A DNA stretch of 64,000 nucleotides from Catellatospora sp. KI3 (GTDB lineage Bacteria > Actinomycetota > Actinomycetes > Mycobacteriales > Micromonosporaceae). Each line of letters opens with the position of its first letter. Positions within the stretch are counted from its first letter, which is position 1. The stretch is from the NCBI RefSeq assembly GCF_029948125.1, contig NZ_JASAMB010000003.1, positions 124,001 through 188,000 of the forward strand. Direction: 5' to 3'. Positions 50,244 through 59,787 of the stretch are shown here, piece after piece. The notes under the pieces were generated by a model. The model did not search any database. It saw only the letters and a list, made by a program, of their open reading frames with translations, and was not told where the DNA came from. The translations under genes were made by a program, and so were the position numbers.

Positions 50244-51362
50244 ATGACACTCCGACGTCGATCGTTCCTCGGCAGGGTCGCGGCCACGGGGGTCGCCGCG
50301 GCGGTCCTGCCCGCGGTGGCCCTGCCCCGCCCCGCCCAGGCAGCCACGTGGAAGAAGCGCCTCACCGGCGCAGACCTGGACACCAACAGCCGCTGGCGCG
50401 TGGCCGGCACCGACCTGGGCATCCCGTACGTGCTGGAGAACGGCTCCATCGGCTACCTCTTCGGCGACACTTTCGACACCCCGTGGCCAGAGGGCCCGCC
50501 GCTGCCCAACGACTGGCGCTCGCCGGTGATGCTGCGCTCCAACATCCATCCCGGCGCGGCCGGCGGGATCGTCTTCGACAGCGCGGCCCGGGTCGGCGGG
50601 AACGGCCGCGCCCCGGAACTGATGCGCAACGGCCACAACGGCATCGGCATCGACGGCCTCTGGGAGGTCACCGTCATTCCGAACGACGGGATCAGCTTCC
50701 CGGAGACCGGACGCCAGCTGATCTCGTACATGAGCATCGAGAACTGGAACTCCGCCGGCCCGGCCGGACCGCAGTGGAGGTCCCGCTACGCCGGGCTGGC
50801 CTACTCCGACAACGGCAACGACTTCCTCCGCACCTCCCTGAAGTGGTGGAACAACGGCGGCAACACCGACCCCTTCCAGATGTGGACGATGCAGCGCGAC
50901 GGGGACTGGGTCTACGTCTTCTCGGTGCGTTCGGGCAGGCAGGACGGTCCCATGATGCTTCGGCGGGTTCGGTGGGACCGGCTGTTCTACCCCGAGTCCT
51001 ACGAGGGCTGGGGCTGGAACGGCAGCGACTGGGGCTGGGGCCGCCCGTGCACGCCGATCCTGAACGGCCGGTTCGGCGAGCCGTCGGTGCGCCGACTCGC
51101 CGACGGCACGTGGGTGATGGCCTACCTCAACTGCGTCACCGGCTGCATCGTGACACGCACCGCCGCCGGCCCGGACCGGGCCTGGACGGCCGAGAAGATC
51201 CAGGTCACCCCCTGGCAGGAGCCCGCGCTGTACGGCGGCTTCATCCACCCCTGGTCCAGCCGTGCCGCCAACGGCCTGCACCTGATGGTCTCCAAGTGGA
51301 CCAGGACACCTGACGGCCGCAGTACCGCCTACCACGTCAGCCAGTTCACCGGCTCCGTATGA
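50244..51362 (+). CDS. Tat-exported DUF4185 protein
   Basis: A 372-residue exported protein. The twin-arginine signal RRRSFLGRVAATG is followed by an AxA site near residue 33. The mature part matches DUF4185 (RVAGTDLGIPYVLENG, GYLFGDTFD, EPALYGGFIHPW), a predicted five-bladed beta-propeller related to glycosidase clans. An enzymatic role on extracellular glycans is possible but not shown. GAAAGGCCGG precedes the ATG. Several Trp-rich loops (WGWNGSDWGWG) suggest carbohydrate contact. Confidence 0.82.
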   Translation: MTLRRRSFLGRVAATGVAAAVLPAVALPRPAQAATWKKRLTGADLDTNSRWRVAGTDLGIPYVLENGSIGYLFGDTFDTPWPEGPPLPNDWRSPVMLRSNIHPGAAGGIVFDSAARVGGNGRAPELMRNGHNGIGIDGLWEVTVIPNDGISFPETGRQLISYMSIENWNSAGPAGPQWRSRYAGLAYSDNGNDFLRTSLKWWNNGGNTDPFQMWTMQRDGDWVYVFSVRSGRQDGPMMLRRVRWDRLFYPESYEGWGWNGSDWGWGRPCTPILNGRFGEPSVRRLADGTWVMAYLNCVTGCIVTRTAAGPDRAWTAEKIQVTPWQEPALYGGFIHPWSSRAANGLHLMVSKWTRTPDGRSTAYHVSQFTGSV

Positions 51363-51466
51363 CGCCGCGACGCCACGTCGCATCCTGAGACCCGGGAGAG
51401 CCGGCACCGTACGGGGGAAGGCGCCAGACGCCGACACCGGCGATCACGTCCGATCGTTGGCAGAGC

Positions 51467-52735
51467 ATGCGCAGAAACATCCCAGGTCGGCTCGCCGTAC
51501 TCGCCGCCGTCGGCGCGCTGCTGGCGGCGACCGGGCCGGCGTACGCCGTACCGGTGCCGACGGGGGTGGTCGGTGCCGACCCGGCCGACTGGACCCCGCA
51601 CATCACCGACGGTGAGGTCTGGGCCCTGGCCCAGGTCGGTGACACCGTCGTGGTCGGCGGACACTTCGACACCGTCACCAGTGCCGACGGCAGGACCACC
51701 TACCGGCGCAAGAACCTGATGGCCTTCCGGCTCGCCGACGGCGCCGTGTCCGACTTCGCCCCCGATGTCGACGGTCCGGTCTACGCGCTGGCCACCGGCC
51801 CCGCCGGCACCGTGATCGCCGGCGGCGACTTCGGCAAGATCAACGACACGGCCCAGCGTACGGTCACCCGGCTCGACCTGGCCACAGGCGACGTCGTCCC
51901 CGGATTCGCCGCACCGGTCAAGGGCGAGGTCTTCACGCTGGCCCGCAGCGGCAGCCGGCTGTACCTCGGCGGTCGGGTCTACGTCGACGGCCGGACCGGC
52001 AGCCGCGGCCTGCTCCGGCTGGACGTGGCCACCGGCGCGGTCGACAAGACCTTCGACGTCGAGCTCACCGCCCCAGCCGGCCGGCCCGTCAAGGTCCAGG
52101 ACCTGACCATCTCAGCCGACGGCACCCACATGCTGGCCCTGGGCACCTTCACCCGAGTCGGCGGCCAACCACGCTCGCAGGCGGCCATGTTCGACCTCGC
52201 CGGCCCTGCCCCGGCCCTGAACGGCTGGCGCACCGACTTCTACGGCGCCGACGCGTGCAGCGACGACTTCAACACCTACCTGCGGGCCGCTGACTTCGAC
52301 CCCACCGGCGCCTACGTCGTCGTCGTCACCAGCGGCCACTCGTCCCGAATCGGGCTGCCCTGCGACACCGCCGCCCGGTTCGAGACCGCCCCCGCCACCC
52401 GCCGCCCGACCTGGATCAACTACACCGGCGGCAACTCCCTGTACGCCGTCGAGGTCACCGACGCCGCGGTCTACGTCGGCGGTCACCTGCAGTGGCTGGA
52501 CAACCCGTACGGCAACAAGACCAAGGGCGCCGGAGCCGTCGACCGAAAGGGCATCGGCGCGATCGACCCGGCCACGGGGCGGGCACTGCCCTGGAACCCG
52601 GGCCGTACCCGCGGCGAAGGACTGCGGGCGTTCCTGGTCAGCGGCAGCGGCCTGGTCGTCGGGTCCGACACCGACCAACTCGGCCATGAGTACCACGGCC
52701 GGATCGGGCTGTTCCCCCTCGCCGCGCGTGGTTGA
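51467..52735 (+). CDS. secreted beta-propeller protein (delta-60-type repeats)
   Basis: A 422-residue exported protein. A Sec signal (RLAVLAAVGALLAATG, AYA) is followed by blades with the pattern VWALAQVGDTVVVGGHF, VYALATGPAGTVIAGGDF, VFTLARSGSRLYLGGR and similar, each followed by LDLATGDV-type strands. Actinobacteria export many such proteins. They may bind surface polymers or partner proteins. It lies 104 bases after the DUF4185 gene and may be co-transcribed with it. Confidence 0.82.
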   Translation: MRRNIPGRLAVLAAVGALLAATGPAYAVPVPTGVVGADPADWTPHITDGEVWALAQVGDTVVVGGHFDTVTSADGRTTYRRKNLMAFRLADGAVSDFAPDVDGPVYALATGPAGTVIAGGDFGKINDTAQRTVTRLDLATGDVVPGFAAPVKGEVFTLARSGSRLYLGGRVYVDGRTGSRGLLRLDVATGAVDKTFDVELTAPAGRPVKVQDLTISADGTHMLALGTFTRVGGQPRSQAAMFDLAGPAPALNGWRTDFYGADACSDDFNTYLRAADFDPTGAYVVVVTSGHSSRIGLPCDTAARFETAPATRRPTWINYTGGNSLYAVEVTDAAVYVGGHLQWLDNPYGNKTKGAGAVDRKGIGAIDPATGRALPWNPGRTRGEGLRAFLVSGSGLVVGSDTDQLGHEYHGRIGLFPLAARG

Positions 52736-52781
52736 CTCGGGGCCGTCGACGCGACAGCCCTGAGAATCACGTTCGCCGGAG

Positions 52782-53021
52782 TCAGACTGCCACGATGGTC
52801 CGCTGGTTGTCGGTGTGGGTGTTGGGGGCCCACAGCGCGCAGACCGACCCGGCCGTGGTGCTGCCCGTACCATCGAGTGCGGTGCTCGTGCCGCGGTTGA
52901 CGATCCGGTAGCGGCCGCTGCCCATCGGGTTGAGCCGCCAGTGCTGGTTGACCCCGCCGTTCCACGCCGACTGCCGGCACGGCGCCCCGTTGGCGGTGTT
53001 GCCCCAGCTGTCGGCGACCAT
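52782..53021 (-). pseudogene. fragment of a ricin-type beta-trefoil lectin
   Basis: The minus strand encodes CRQSAWNGGVNQHWRLNP, GRYRIVNRGTSTALDGTG and SVCALWAPNTHTDNQRTIV. These are the Q-x-W repeats and Asp of one to two ricin trefoil units. There is no signal peptide, catalytic domain or complete third unit, and the last Q-x-W is degraded (NQRT). It is the tail of a lost secreted enzyme. The rest of 52736-53129 contains nothing else I can support. Confidence 0.6.
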
Positions 53022-53129
53022 CCCGTTGGTGCGGTGTGGGGGCGGCGGTGGGTGTCGGATGGGCGGCGGTTGGCCGGCGGAGACGGTTAGGCGACTGAAG
53101 GCGCGGGCCGTCGCGCCTAGGCTGCCCGC

Positions 53130-53813
53130 ATGCGCCGTACCCCTCGCCTGATCCTGATCGCGGTCTGTGTGCTCGCCGCCGGCACCGGCTGCGGCTCCGA
53201 CAAGGGCGATCCGGTCGCCGCGCCCACCTTCGGCACGGTGGTCAGTCCGAGCGCCGCGCCCGAGTCGGCGGTCCCGTCGCCGGCGCGCTCGTCGGCCCGG
53301 CCGTCGCCGGCGGCGCCGTCCTGGCCGTCGCCCGCCGACTGCGTCTCCTACGACCCGAACAACCTGACCGTGCAGTACGAGGCAGGCATCCACCAGGTCA
53401 TGGACGGTTCGAAGGTGGTGGCGCGGGTGCACGGCGGTCCCGGTGAGGTCATGGGGGACCAGGCTCTCGCCCTCGCGCAGCGGTATAAGCGCCACTGCTT
53501 CACCGGCCGCGGCAACGGGCGCGAGGATGCCAATGCCTACGTCTTCGACTACTGGCGCGACCCGTCCGGCAAACGCACCACCATCGCCGGTGAGGACGAC
53601 GCCTGCTCCTCCTACGATCGGGGCAACCTGCAGGTCAACGACATGGGTGGTGGCCAGGGCTGGCGGGTCAAGGACGACGACAACGTGCTGCACCTGTTCG
53701 ACGACGAGTCCGACGCCCGCGCCGGCCGCCTCGTCCTGGCCAAGTACGGCCGGATCTGCCGCATCGGCAACCCGCCCGACGACGACCAGGACTACCTCAC
53801 CTACGGCAAGTGA
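53130..53813 (+). CDS. lipoprotein of unknown function
   Basis: A 227-residue lipoprotein. A short signal with lipobox LAAGTGC (Cys about 21) precedes a Ser/Pro/Ala linker to about residue 68. A compact domain follows with four to five cysteines (ADCVSYDPNNL, KRHCFTGRG, DACSSYDRGNL, GRICRIGN) and the repeated element D-x-N-L. The two related halves, CVSYDPNNLTVQ and CSSYDRGNLQVN, suggest an internal duplication. A -10-like TAGGCT ends 6 bases before the ATG, consistent with a leaderless transcript. No known family recognised. Confidence 0.75.
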   Translation: MRRTPRLILIAVCVLAAGTGCGSDKGDPVAAPTFGTVVSPSAAPESAVPSPARSSARPSPAAPSWPSPADCVSYDPNNLTVQYEAGIHQVMDGSKVVARVHGGPGEVMGDQALALAQRYKRHCFTGRGNGREDANAYVFDYWRDPSGKRTTIAGEDDACSSYDRGNLQVNDMGGGQGWRVKDDDNVLHLFDDESDARAGRLVLAKYGRICRIGNPPDDDQDYLTYGK

Positions 53814-53822
53814 GAAGCGCGC

Positions 53823-54593
53823 CTACAGCGGCGGCGAGCCCGGTGGCCGCATGTCGACGCCGAGTTCCCGTTCGGCGGTAGGGACGGTGTCGGCACCAGG
53901 TGTTAGGCCGCTCACCCGGCGCCCGCGGCTGGCACGCCACCGGACGAGCCGCTGTGCGAGCAGCTCACGCAGGTCGTCGGGCAGCCCGCCGACCTCGACC
54001 AGGCCGGGCAGCAGCTGCGGCTCGGTGGCGAACGCGCGGAAGGCTCGGGCGATCGTCACCCCGTGCGCCGGCCGGCCCTCCACCGTCACCGGATCGCCCG
54101 CCCACACCTCTCCCGGTTCCAGCACCCGCAGGTAGGCACCCGGGCGCACGGCCCGGGAGAAGGTCTTCATCCAGCGGGGCTCACCCATCCTGCGCTGGAA
54201 CGTGATGCCCGGGACACGGCCGAACACCGGCTGCAGCACCAGCCGCGGACCGACCCGCCACCGCTCGCCGATGACCGCGCCGTTGACGTCGACGCCTTCG
54301 GTCGTCAGGTTCTCACCGAACAGCCCGTTGGCCAGCCGTCGGCACAGCCGCGCCTGCCACCAGTCGTAGTCCTCCCGCGCGTAGGCGTACACGGCGCGGT
54401 CGTCGCCGCCGTGGTGCTCGATGTCGAAGATCTGGTCGCCGACCAGGCCGCTGTGCGAGCCTGCCGTCATCGGCCCCGGCGCCCGCACGGTGACGAGGTG
54501 GTCGACCGGACGCTTGACGATGCCCGTCAGGCCCACGCCCGTGACCGGGTTGCGCTCCGGCACCGCCAGGTTGACCGACCCGATCCTGCTCAT
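53823..54593 (-). CDS. MOSC-domain protein (YiiM-like)
   Basis: A 256-residue protein with the MOSC core GLVGDQIFDIEHHGGDDRAVYAY, then NGLFGENLTTEGVD and FGRVPGITFQ, and a helical C terminus. YiiM-type MOSC proteins bind molybdenum cofactor and protect against N-hydroxylated base analogues. The ATG at 54593 (MSRIGSVNL) is chosen because the domain begins there; an ATG 12 bases earlier is equivalent. Convergent with the lipoprotein gene. Confidence 0.88.
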   Translation of the reverse strand: MSRIGSVNLAVPERNPVTGVGLTGIVKRPVDHLVTVRAPGPMTAGSHSGLVGDQIFDIEHHGGDDRAVYAYAREDYDWWQARLCRRLANGLFGENLTTEGVDVNGAVIGERWRVGPRLVLQPVFGRVPGITFQRRMGEPRWMKTFSRAVRPGAYLRVLEPGEVWAGDPVTVEGRPAHGVTIARAFRAFATEPQLLPGLVEVGGLPDDLRELLAQRLVRWRASRGRRVSGLTPGADTVPTAERELGVDMRPPGSPPL

Positions 54594-54804
54594 ACCAGGC
54601 AACATACCGATGCCGGGGCAGGCTCGCCTGTCCATTTCGCTCCGCTCCGCGCCGCTGCCGGGCCCGCCCTCGCCGGCGATCTGGGATTTGCGTGAGCGAT
54701 CGCTTACAGCCCCGGCGGCGGGAGCTGCCGTCGAGCGGCCTCCGAAGATCGCGGCGTCGTGAATGATCTCGTCTTCGTGACCGGCCGGGACCTATCGTCG
54801 AACA

Positions 54805-55584
54805 GTGAAGTATGCCGATGGAGTCCTCGGTAAGGGCACCCCGACCGAACTGGCTCGCCTACGGGCACTGGAAGAACTGTGCGACCCGATCTCCAAGGAA
54901 CTGATCACACGCCTCGGCCTGGCACCCGGATGGCTCTGCGCGGACGTCGGCGCCGGGGCGGGCTCGGTGGCCGGATGGCTGGCCGAGACGGCCACCGTCG
55001 TGGCGACCGACCTGGACACCCGCTTCCTGACCCCCGGCGAACGGCTGACCGTGCTGAACCACGACGTGACAGCTGACCCGGTCCCCGGCGGTCCGTTCGA
55101 CCTCGTCCACGCGCGCTTCCTGCTCGAGACGCTGCCTGAGCCCGAGGCGGCCGTCGGGCGGCTGGTGCAGTGGCTGCGCCCCGGCGGCCACCTGGCGGTG
55201 ATCGGAGTGGACCTGACGGTGTCGGCGCTGACCCCGCACCCGGAACTGCGAGCGGTGACCAGCGCCCTGCTGGAGGTGTTCCGCGAGCAGATGGGAACCG
55301 AGCCGACGTTCGGCCGGCGCCTGCCGCCGCTGCTCGCGGCCCGCGGCCTGACCGACATCCGGATGGAGGTGCATCCGCTGCTGGTCGGTGACGGTGGAGC
55401 GGGGGAGAGGGTGATGCGGGCGACGTTCGAGCAGGCCTTCGGCACGATGGTGGCAACCGGGCGGCTGACCGCCGAGCAGGTCGAGGAGAGCAGGGCCTGG
55501 TTCGGGCGGCCCGGGCATCTCGACATCATCGCGCTGATGCCCGTCGTCTGGGCACGCCGCCCGGGACCGTCACCCCACCACTGA
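54805..55584 (+). CDS. SAM-dependent methyltransferase
   Basis: A 259-residue class I methyltransferase. It has motif I DVGAGAGSVAGWL, an acidic strand end VVATDLD, FDLVHARFLLETLPEP and LRPGGHLAVIGVD as motifs II-III. Substrate unknown. A -10-like TATCGT ends 6 bases before the GTG and there is no Shine-Dalgarno, so it is probably leaderless. Confidence 0.85.
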   Translation: MKYADGVLGKGTPTELARLRALEELCDPISKELITRLGLAPGWLCADVGAGAGSVAGWLAETATVVATDLDTRFLTPGERLTVLNHDVTADPVPGGPFDLVHARFLLETLPEPEAAVGRLVQWLRPGGHLAVIGVDLTVSALTPHPELRAVTSALLEVFREQMGTEPTFGRRLPPLLAARGLTDIRMEVHPLLVGDGGAGERVMRATFEQAFGTMVATGRLTAEQVEESRAWFGRPGHLDIIALMPVVWARRPGPSPHH

Positions 55585-55729
55585 CGCGACGCCCGACCGG
55601 CGGGCGGCCGCGATCGAGCAACTGTCGCACCGGTCAATACTCTGGAGGTCAGGCGGCTGACCGGCGCTTTGTCGGTGGATGGTCGGCGTCTCGCTCCCGT
55701 ATGGTCCTCGCAGAGGGACGGGGAGGTTC

Positions 55730-58150
55730 ATGTTCGGTTCGATCCTGCGAGAGCATCGGGCCCGAGCCCTCCTCACTCAGGAGGAACTCGCCGCCCGCGC
55801 CGGTGTGAGCGTGCGGCACCTGCGTGAGATCGAGTCCGGCCGGGTGCACTCGCCCCGAGTCAGCACGGTGCGTGCGCTGGCGGACGCGCTGGGGTTGAGC
55901 GAGCCGGACCGGGACCGCTGGCAGCGAGCCGCCCGCGAGATGGTCGGCGAACTGCCGGATCCTGCCCACCCGGGACCGCACCAGGCGGTCGGTGACGGGC
56001 AGGAGGCGCCGCGGCCAGCGGACACCGAGGATCCCGTCGTCCGGCAAGGCGCCGACGGTACGCCCCATCCGCACCGAGAGGACCGCCTCTCGGCGACGCC
56101 GGCGCCCTGGCGACCCGTCCCGGCGCTGCTTCCACCGGACGCGTACGGGTTCACCGGGCGCACCGAACCGCTCGCCCGCCTGGACGCCCTACTCGCCACG
56201 GTGGCGGCCGAGCAACCGACCGCGGTGCCCATCTGCCTGGTCAGCGGTGCCCCCGGCGTGGGCAAGACGACCCTGGCGGTGCACTGGGCACACCGCAACA
56301 GGCAGCGCTTCCCCGACGGTCAGCTCTACATCGACCTGCTGGGGTTCACGGCGGGACAGTCGGCGGTCGAGCCCACCTATGCGATCCGCCGCCTCCTGGA
56401 TGCCCTCGGCGTACCGCCCGGGCGGATACCGGCGGACACCGGCGCGCAGCTGGACCTCTACCGGATGACGCTCGCCGGGCGGCGGCTTCTCGTCCTGTTG
56501 GACAACGCCCGCGACGTCGCCCAGGTACGTCCGCTGCTGCCGGGCAGTCCCACGACCATGGTGATCGTGACCAGCCGTGACCAGCTCACCGGCCTCATCG
56601 CGGGCAACGGGGCGCATCCGGTCGGTCTGGGCACCTTCAGCGAGGAGGAGAGCCACGAGTTCCTCCGCCGGCGGCTGAACGACGGGCGGGCCGACGCGCA
56701 GCCACAAGCCATCGAGAACATCGCGCAGCGGTGTGCCCGGCTGCCGCTGGCGCTGGCGATCGTGGCAGCGCGCGCTGTCCAACAGCCCTCCTTTCCGCTG
56801 TCCGCCTTCGCCAGTCAGCTCGCGGACGACCGCAGGCGGTTGGACCTCCTCACCGCCGACGAGGCCGACACCGACCTTCGCGCTGTCCTCGCCGACTCGT
56901 ATGGCGGCCTGGACACCGCGTCGGCACGCTTGTTCTGCCTGCTCGGAGCCTGGCGGGCACCGGAGGTCACGGTTGCCGCCGCGGCCAGCCTGGCCGGGCT
57001 GCCACCCGACGGCGTGGAGGCGCTGCTGGCCCGGCTTGTCCGGGCACATCTGGTGGTGGAGCGCGCGGAAGGCCGATATCTCCTGCACGACCTGCTGGCC
57101 GCCTACGCCGCGGAGCTGTCCCACGAGCGACTCGACGAGGCTGAACGCGTCGAGGCGGCGCATCGGGCCCTCGACCACTTCCTCCACACCGCGGCGGCGG
57201 CAGCGGCCGTCCTGCGACCGCAGCGGCAGCTGCCGCCGCTGCCTGTCGCGCGGCCGGGCGCGGTGGTCGAATCCATCACGACGATCGGAGCGGCGTTCGC
57301 CTGGTTCGCCGGCGAACTGCCCACGCTGATGACGGCGGTCGGCATCGCCGGTGTGCTCGGATTCGACCAACACGCCATGCTGCTGGCCCAAGCGGTGCAG
57401 ACCTACCTCTTTCGACAGGGGCTCCACGACGAGCAGGTCCACGTCCAGCAGACGGCGCTGGCCGCCGCGCAGCGCCTCGGCGACCGCCCGGCAGAGGCCC
57501 GGGCCTACCTGTCCGTCGCGCACGCCTTAACGTGCGGCGGACGCCCCGACGAGGCGTTACGACACTTCAATCAAGCTCTCGCGCTCTACCGTGAGGTCGA
57601 TGACAGCCAGGGACAGGCGCAGGCACATCGGCACATCGCCTGGCTGCACGAGACCCGCGATCACCACCGAGAGTCGCTGCACCATGCCGAGCAGGCGCTC
57701 GTCCTCTCCGCCGCCGCGCGCGACGAACTCGGTGTCGCCGAGGCACTGAACCTGGTCGGCTGGTATCACGCGATGCTCGATGACACCGTCGCCGCACAGA
57801 TCTACTGCCGACGCGCGCTGGCGCTGCACCGCCGTCTGGACAACCCCGCGGGTGAGGCGAACACCTGGGACAGCCTGGGCTACGCGCTCGTCCGCGCCAA
57901 CCTTCACCGTCGCGGGATCTCGCACTACCAGCGTGCCCTCCGGTTGTTCCGCGCCGTCGGCGCCCGCCTCGACCAGGCCGAGGTTCTGGATCACCTGGGC
58001 GACGCCCACGCCGCCGTCGGCGAGACCGCGAACGCCCGCCGCTCGTGGCGCGAGGCGCTCGCGATCCTGGAGACCGTCGACCCAGCCAGGATGCCCGACG
58101 TACGGGCAAAACTCAGCCTCCTCACCCGCTCGGCCTCGCCGCCCTGGTGA
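55730..58150 (+). CDS. XRE-NB-ARC-TPR regulator
   Basis: An 806-residue signal-transduction protein. It has a Cro-like helix-turn-helix (1-65: LTQEELAARAGVSVRHLREIESG), a charged linker, and an NB-ARC ATPase with Walker A SGAPGVGKTTL near residue 172, Walker B LLVLLDNARD and an RPLLPGSP/TSRDQLTGL block. TPR repeats run from about 560 to the end. The ATPase and TPR parts are close in pattern to those of the SARP protein at 15863, so the two share an origin but use different N-terminal DNA-binding domains. GGGAGG stands 4 bases before the ATG. Target unknown; a decayed ArsR/SRPBCC pair follows. Confidence 0.88.
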   Translation: MFGSILREHRARALLTQEELAARAGVSVRHLREIESGRVHSPRVSTVRALADALGLSEPDRDRWQRAAREMVGELPDPAHPGPHQAVGDGQEAPRPADTEDPVVRQGADGTPHPHREDRLSATPAPWRPVPALLPPDAYGFTGRTEPLARLDALLATVAAEQPTAVPICLVSGAPGVGKTTLAVHWAHRNRQRFPDGQLYIDLLGFTAGQSAVEPTYAIRRLLDALGVPPGRIPADTGAQLDLYRMTLAGRRLLVLLDNARDVAQVRPLLPGSPTTMVIVTSRDQLTGLIAGNGAHPVGLGTFSEEESHEFLRRRLNDGRADAQPQAIENIAQRCARLPLALAIVAARAVQQPSFPLSAFASQLADDRRRLDLLTADEADTDLRAVLADSYGGLDTASARLFCLLGAWRAPEVTVAAAASLAGLPPDGVEALLARLVRAHLVVERAEGRYLLHDLLAAYAAELSHERLDEAERVEAAHRALDHFLHTAAAAAAVLRPQRQLPPLPVARPGAVVESITTIGAAFAWFAGELPTLMTAVGIAGVLGFDQHAMLLAQAVQTYLFRQGLHDEQVHVQQTALAAAQRLGDRPAEARAYLSVAHALTCGGRPDEALRHFNQALALYREVDDSQGQAQAHRHIAWLHETRDHHRESLHHAEQALVLSAAARDELGVAEALNLVGWYHAMLDDTVAAQIYCRRALALHRRLDNPAGEANTWDSLGYALVRANLHRRGISHYQRALRLFRAVGARLDQAEVLDHLGDAHAAVGETANARRSWREALAILETVDPARMPDVRAKLSLLTRSASPPW

Positions 58151-58201
58151 CCGGGCTGCTCGCCCACCGCAGAGCCGTGCAGACCAGCCACCGGCCATGG
58201 T

Positions 58202-58381
58202 CGCCGTCAGGAAGTCGGCCTGGTGGTGACGGAGAAGGTCGGGCGGACGCGGCAGTGCCGCCTGGGCGCCGAAAGACTCGACGAAGCGATGACCTGGATC
58301 GGCTTCTACCAGCGGCTCTGGGAGCGTCGCCTCGACGGCCTCGACGCCTTCCTCACCCTCCAGAAAGGAACCCGACCGTGA
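58202..58381 (+). pseudogene. C-terminal remnant of an ArsR-family regulator
   Basis: The frame encodes EVGLVVTEKVGRTRQCRL, ERLDEAMTWIGFYQRLWER and LDGLDAFLTLQ, the wing and last helices of ArsR regulators of the SRPBCC-paired type. The recognition helices and start are missing. Its TGA overlaps the next frame's GTG, preserving the original operon junction. Confidence 0.65.
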
Positions 58382-58530
58382 CCGGGCAAACCTCCGACCT
58401 CACACACGCCAGGTGGCCCGTGTCCGGTCCCCGGCTGGACACGGGCCGCTGGCGTCAGGCGGAGGTGGGCTTCCAGCTCGCGTGGAGAAGTCGGCCGTGG
58501 CAGGCCGGTCGGTGGCATTTGCCTGCGTAG
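58378..58530 (+). pseudogene. remnant of an SRPBCC (AHSA1-like) protein
   Basis: A GTG overlapping the ArsR stop opens VTGQTSDLTHARWPVSG, the usual N terminus of SRPBCC proteins (LTHATFTVER). The sequence then diverges to a stop after 50 residues instead of about 160. With the preceding fragment it represents a decayed ArsR-SRPBCC pair. Confidence 0.5.
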
Positions 58531-58558
58531 GGACCTGCCGTGGCGGACGGTCGCGGTG

Positions 58559-59359
58559 TCATGCCCTTCCTGCTGCGGCCGTCGCGACGCAGATGATGTG
58601 GGGGGAGTGGATGCTGAACGGCGACAGGTCGTAGTCGCCCCAGACGGCCGTGGGCGCGAATCCGCACTCGGCCAGCATCGCCATGAGCTCGTGGGCGCTG
58701 TAGACCCGGTAGTCCGCGGCCACTGTTCGCGGCTGGTCGCCGACCGAGCGGATCTCCCACCGGATGCGGCTCGTCGCCGGGTCGAAGCGCTCCTCGTGCA
58801 GGTAGAGCCGGCCGGTGGAGGAGTCGAAGTTGCGGATCACGAAATCGGTCTGGTCCACGCCGAAGGCCACACCGGTCTGACGGAGGAACCAGTCGCGGTT
58901 CATCACGTCGATGAGCACCTTTCCGCCGGGGGCCAGCACGCGGTGTATCTCGCGGAGCACGCCCGCGTTCTCCTCGTGCGACGGGAAGAAGCCGAAGCTG
59001 GTGTGCAAGCTGACGACCGCGTCGAACGAACCCGGCTCGAGCGCCCGCAGGTCGCGCATGTCGGCTTGGACGAACCTGGCGGGCTGATGCGCCGCCTGCG
59101 CCCGCAGCCGGGCGCGATCGAGGTACTCCTCGACGAGGTCGACTCCGGTGACGGTAAACCCGGCCGCGCTGAGCCGTACGGCATGGCGGCCGGTGCCGCA
59201 GGCGAGATCGAGGAGGCGGGCACCCGGTTCGAGCCGCAGCGCGGCTGTCACGCAGCGGCTCATGTCGTCGGCGACCGCGTCATCGCGCAGTTCGATGTCG
59301 GAATCGACGTAGATCTCAGTGAAGAATGTCGTCCACCAGGTCGCCGGGGCTGCCGTCAT
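58559..59359 (-). CDS. SAM-dependent methyltransferase
   Basis: A 266-residue class I methyltransferase. It has LLDLACGTGRHAVRLSAAGF as motif I, VTGVDLVEEYLDRAR, FDAVVSLHTSFGFF and LAPGGKVLIDVMNRDWF. The C-terminal domain (RWEIRSVGDQPRTV, YSAHELMAMLAECGF) is of the type seen in many small-molecule methyltransferases. The ATG at 59359 (MTAAPATWW) is preferred over an upstream frame extension because the family begins there. No pathway neighbour. Confidence 0.85.
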   Translation of the reverse strand: MTAAPATWWTTFFTEIYVDSDIELRDDAVADDMSRCVTAALRLEPGARLLDLACGTGRHAVRLSAAGFTVTGVDLVEEYLDRARLRAQAAHQPARFVQADMRDLRALEPGSFDAVVSLHTSFGFFPSHEENAGVLREIHRVLAPGGKVLIDVMNRDWFLRQTGVAFGVDQTDFVIRNFDSSTGRLYLHEERFDPATSRIRWEIRSVGDQPRTVAADYRVYSAHELMAMLAECGFAPTAVWGDYDLSPFSIHSPHIICVATAAAGRA

Positions 59360-59787
59360 GAGGTGACCGCCCCGGTCGCCGGACCGGTGTCCCGGCTGGG
59401 CTGTCCGTCCGGTGGCAGGCACCGGACCCTTCGCGCCCCGCCGGGCGCCGCGCGAGGCGCGAGGCGCGGGTAGACCGCGCCCCCGTCGTTGTCATCGATA
59501 GTCACCGGTTGATATTAGCTACGTCGTGAGTGCGCACCAGAGCCGCAGCCATCTGCCCAGCGCCGTCGTCCCTCGCCCCGCCGCAGGTCGGGCTGAGCAC
59601 CTCAACCTGCCCGCCGGCCGAGGCCGACCCGGTCCAGTGCCACGAGCGCTGCAGTGTGCCGCCGGGCAGCCGCGAGAGGCTGCGGCGATCTGGTGCCAGC
59701 TGCCCCGGAGCTTTCGAAGCGTTGCCAGGCGCCGGACTCCGTAAATCGGACTGACCGGCCATCCGACCCACGAGTACCCTCGTGCAG
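59360..59787. other. intergenic with promoter of the GNAT gene
   Basis: No gene supported in this 430-base gap. A short A/T-richer patch near 59495-59525 and many shadow frames are present. Its right end carries CTGACC (59751-59756), an 18-base spacer and TACCCT (59775-59780), a plausible promoter for the GNAT gene. Confidence 0.5.
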
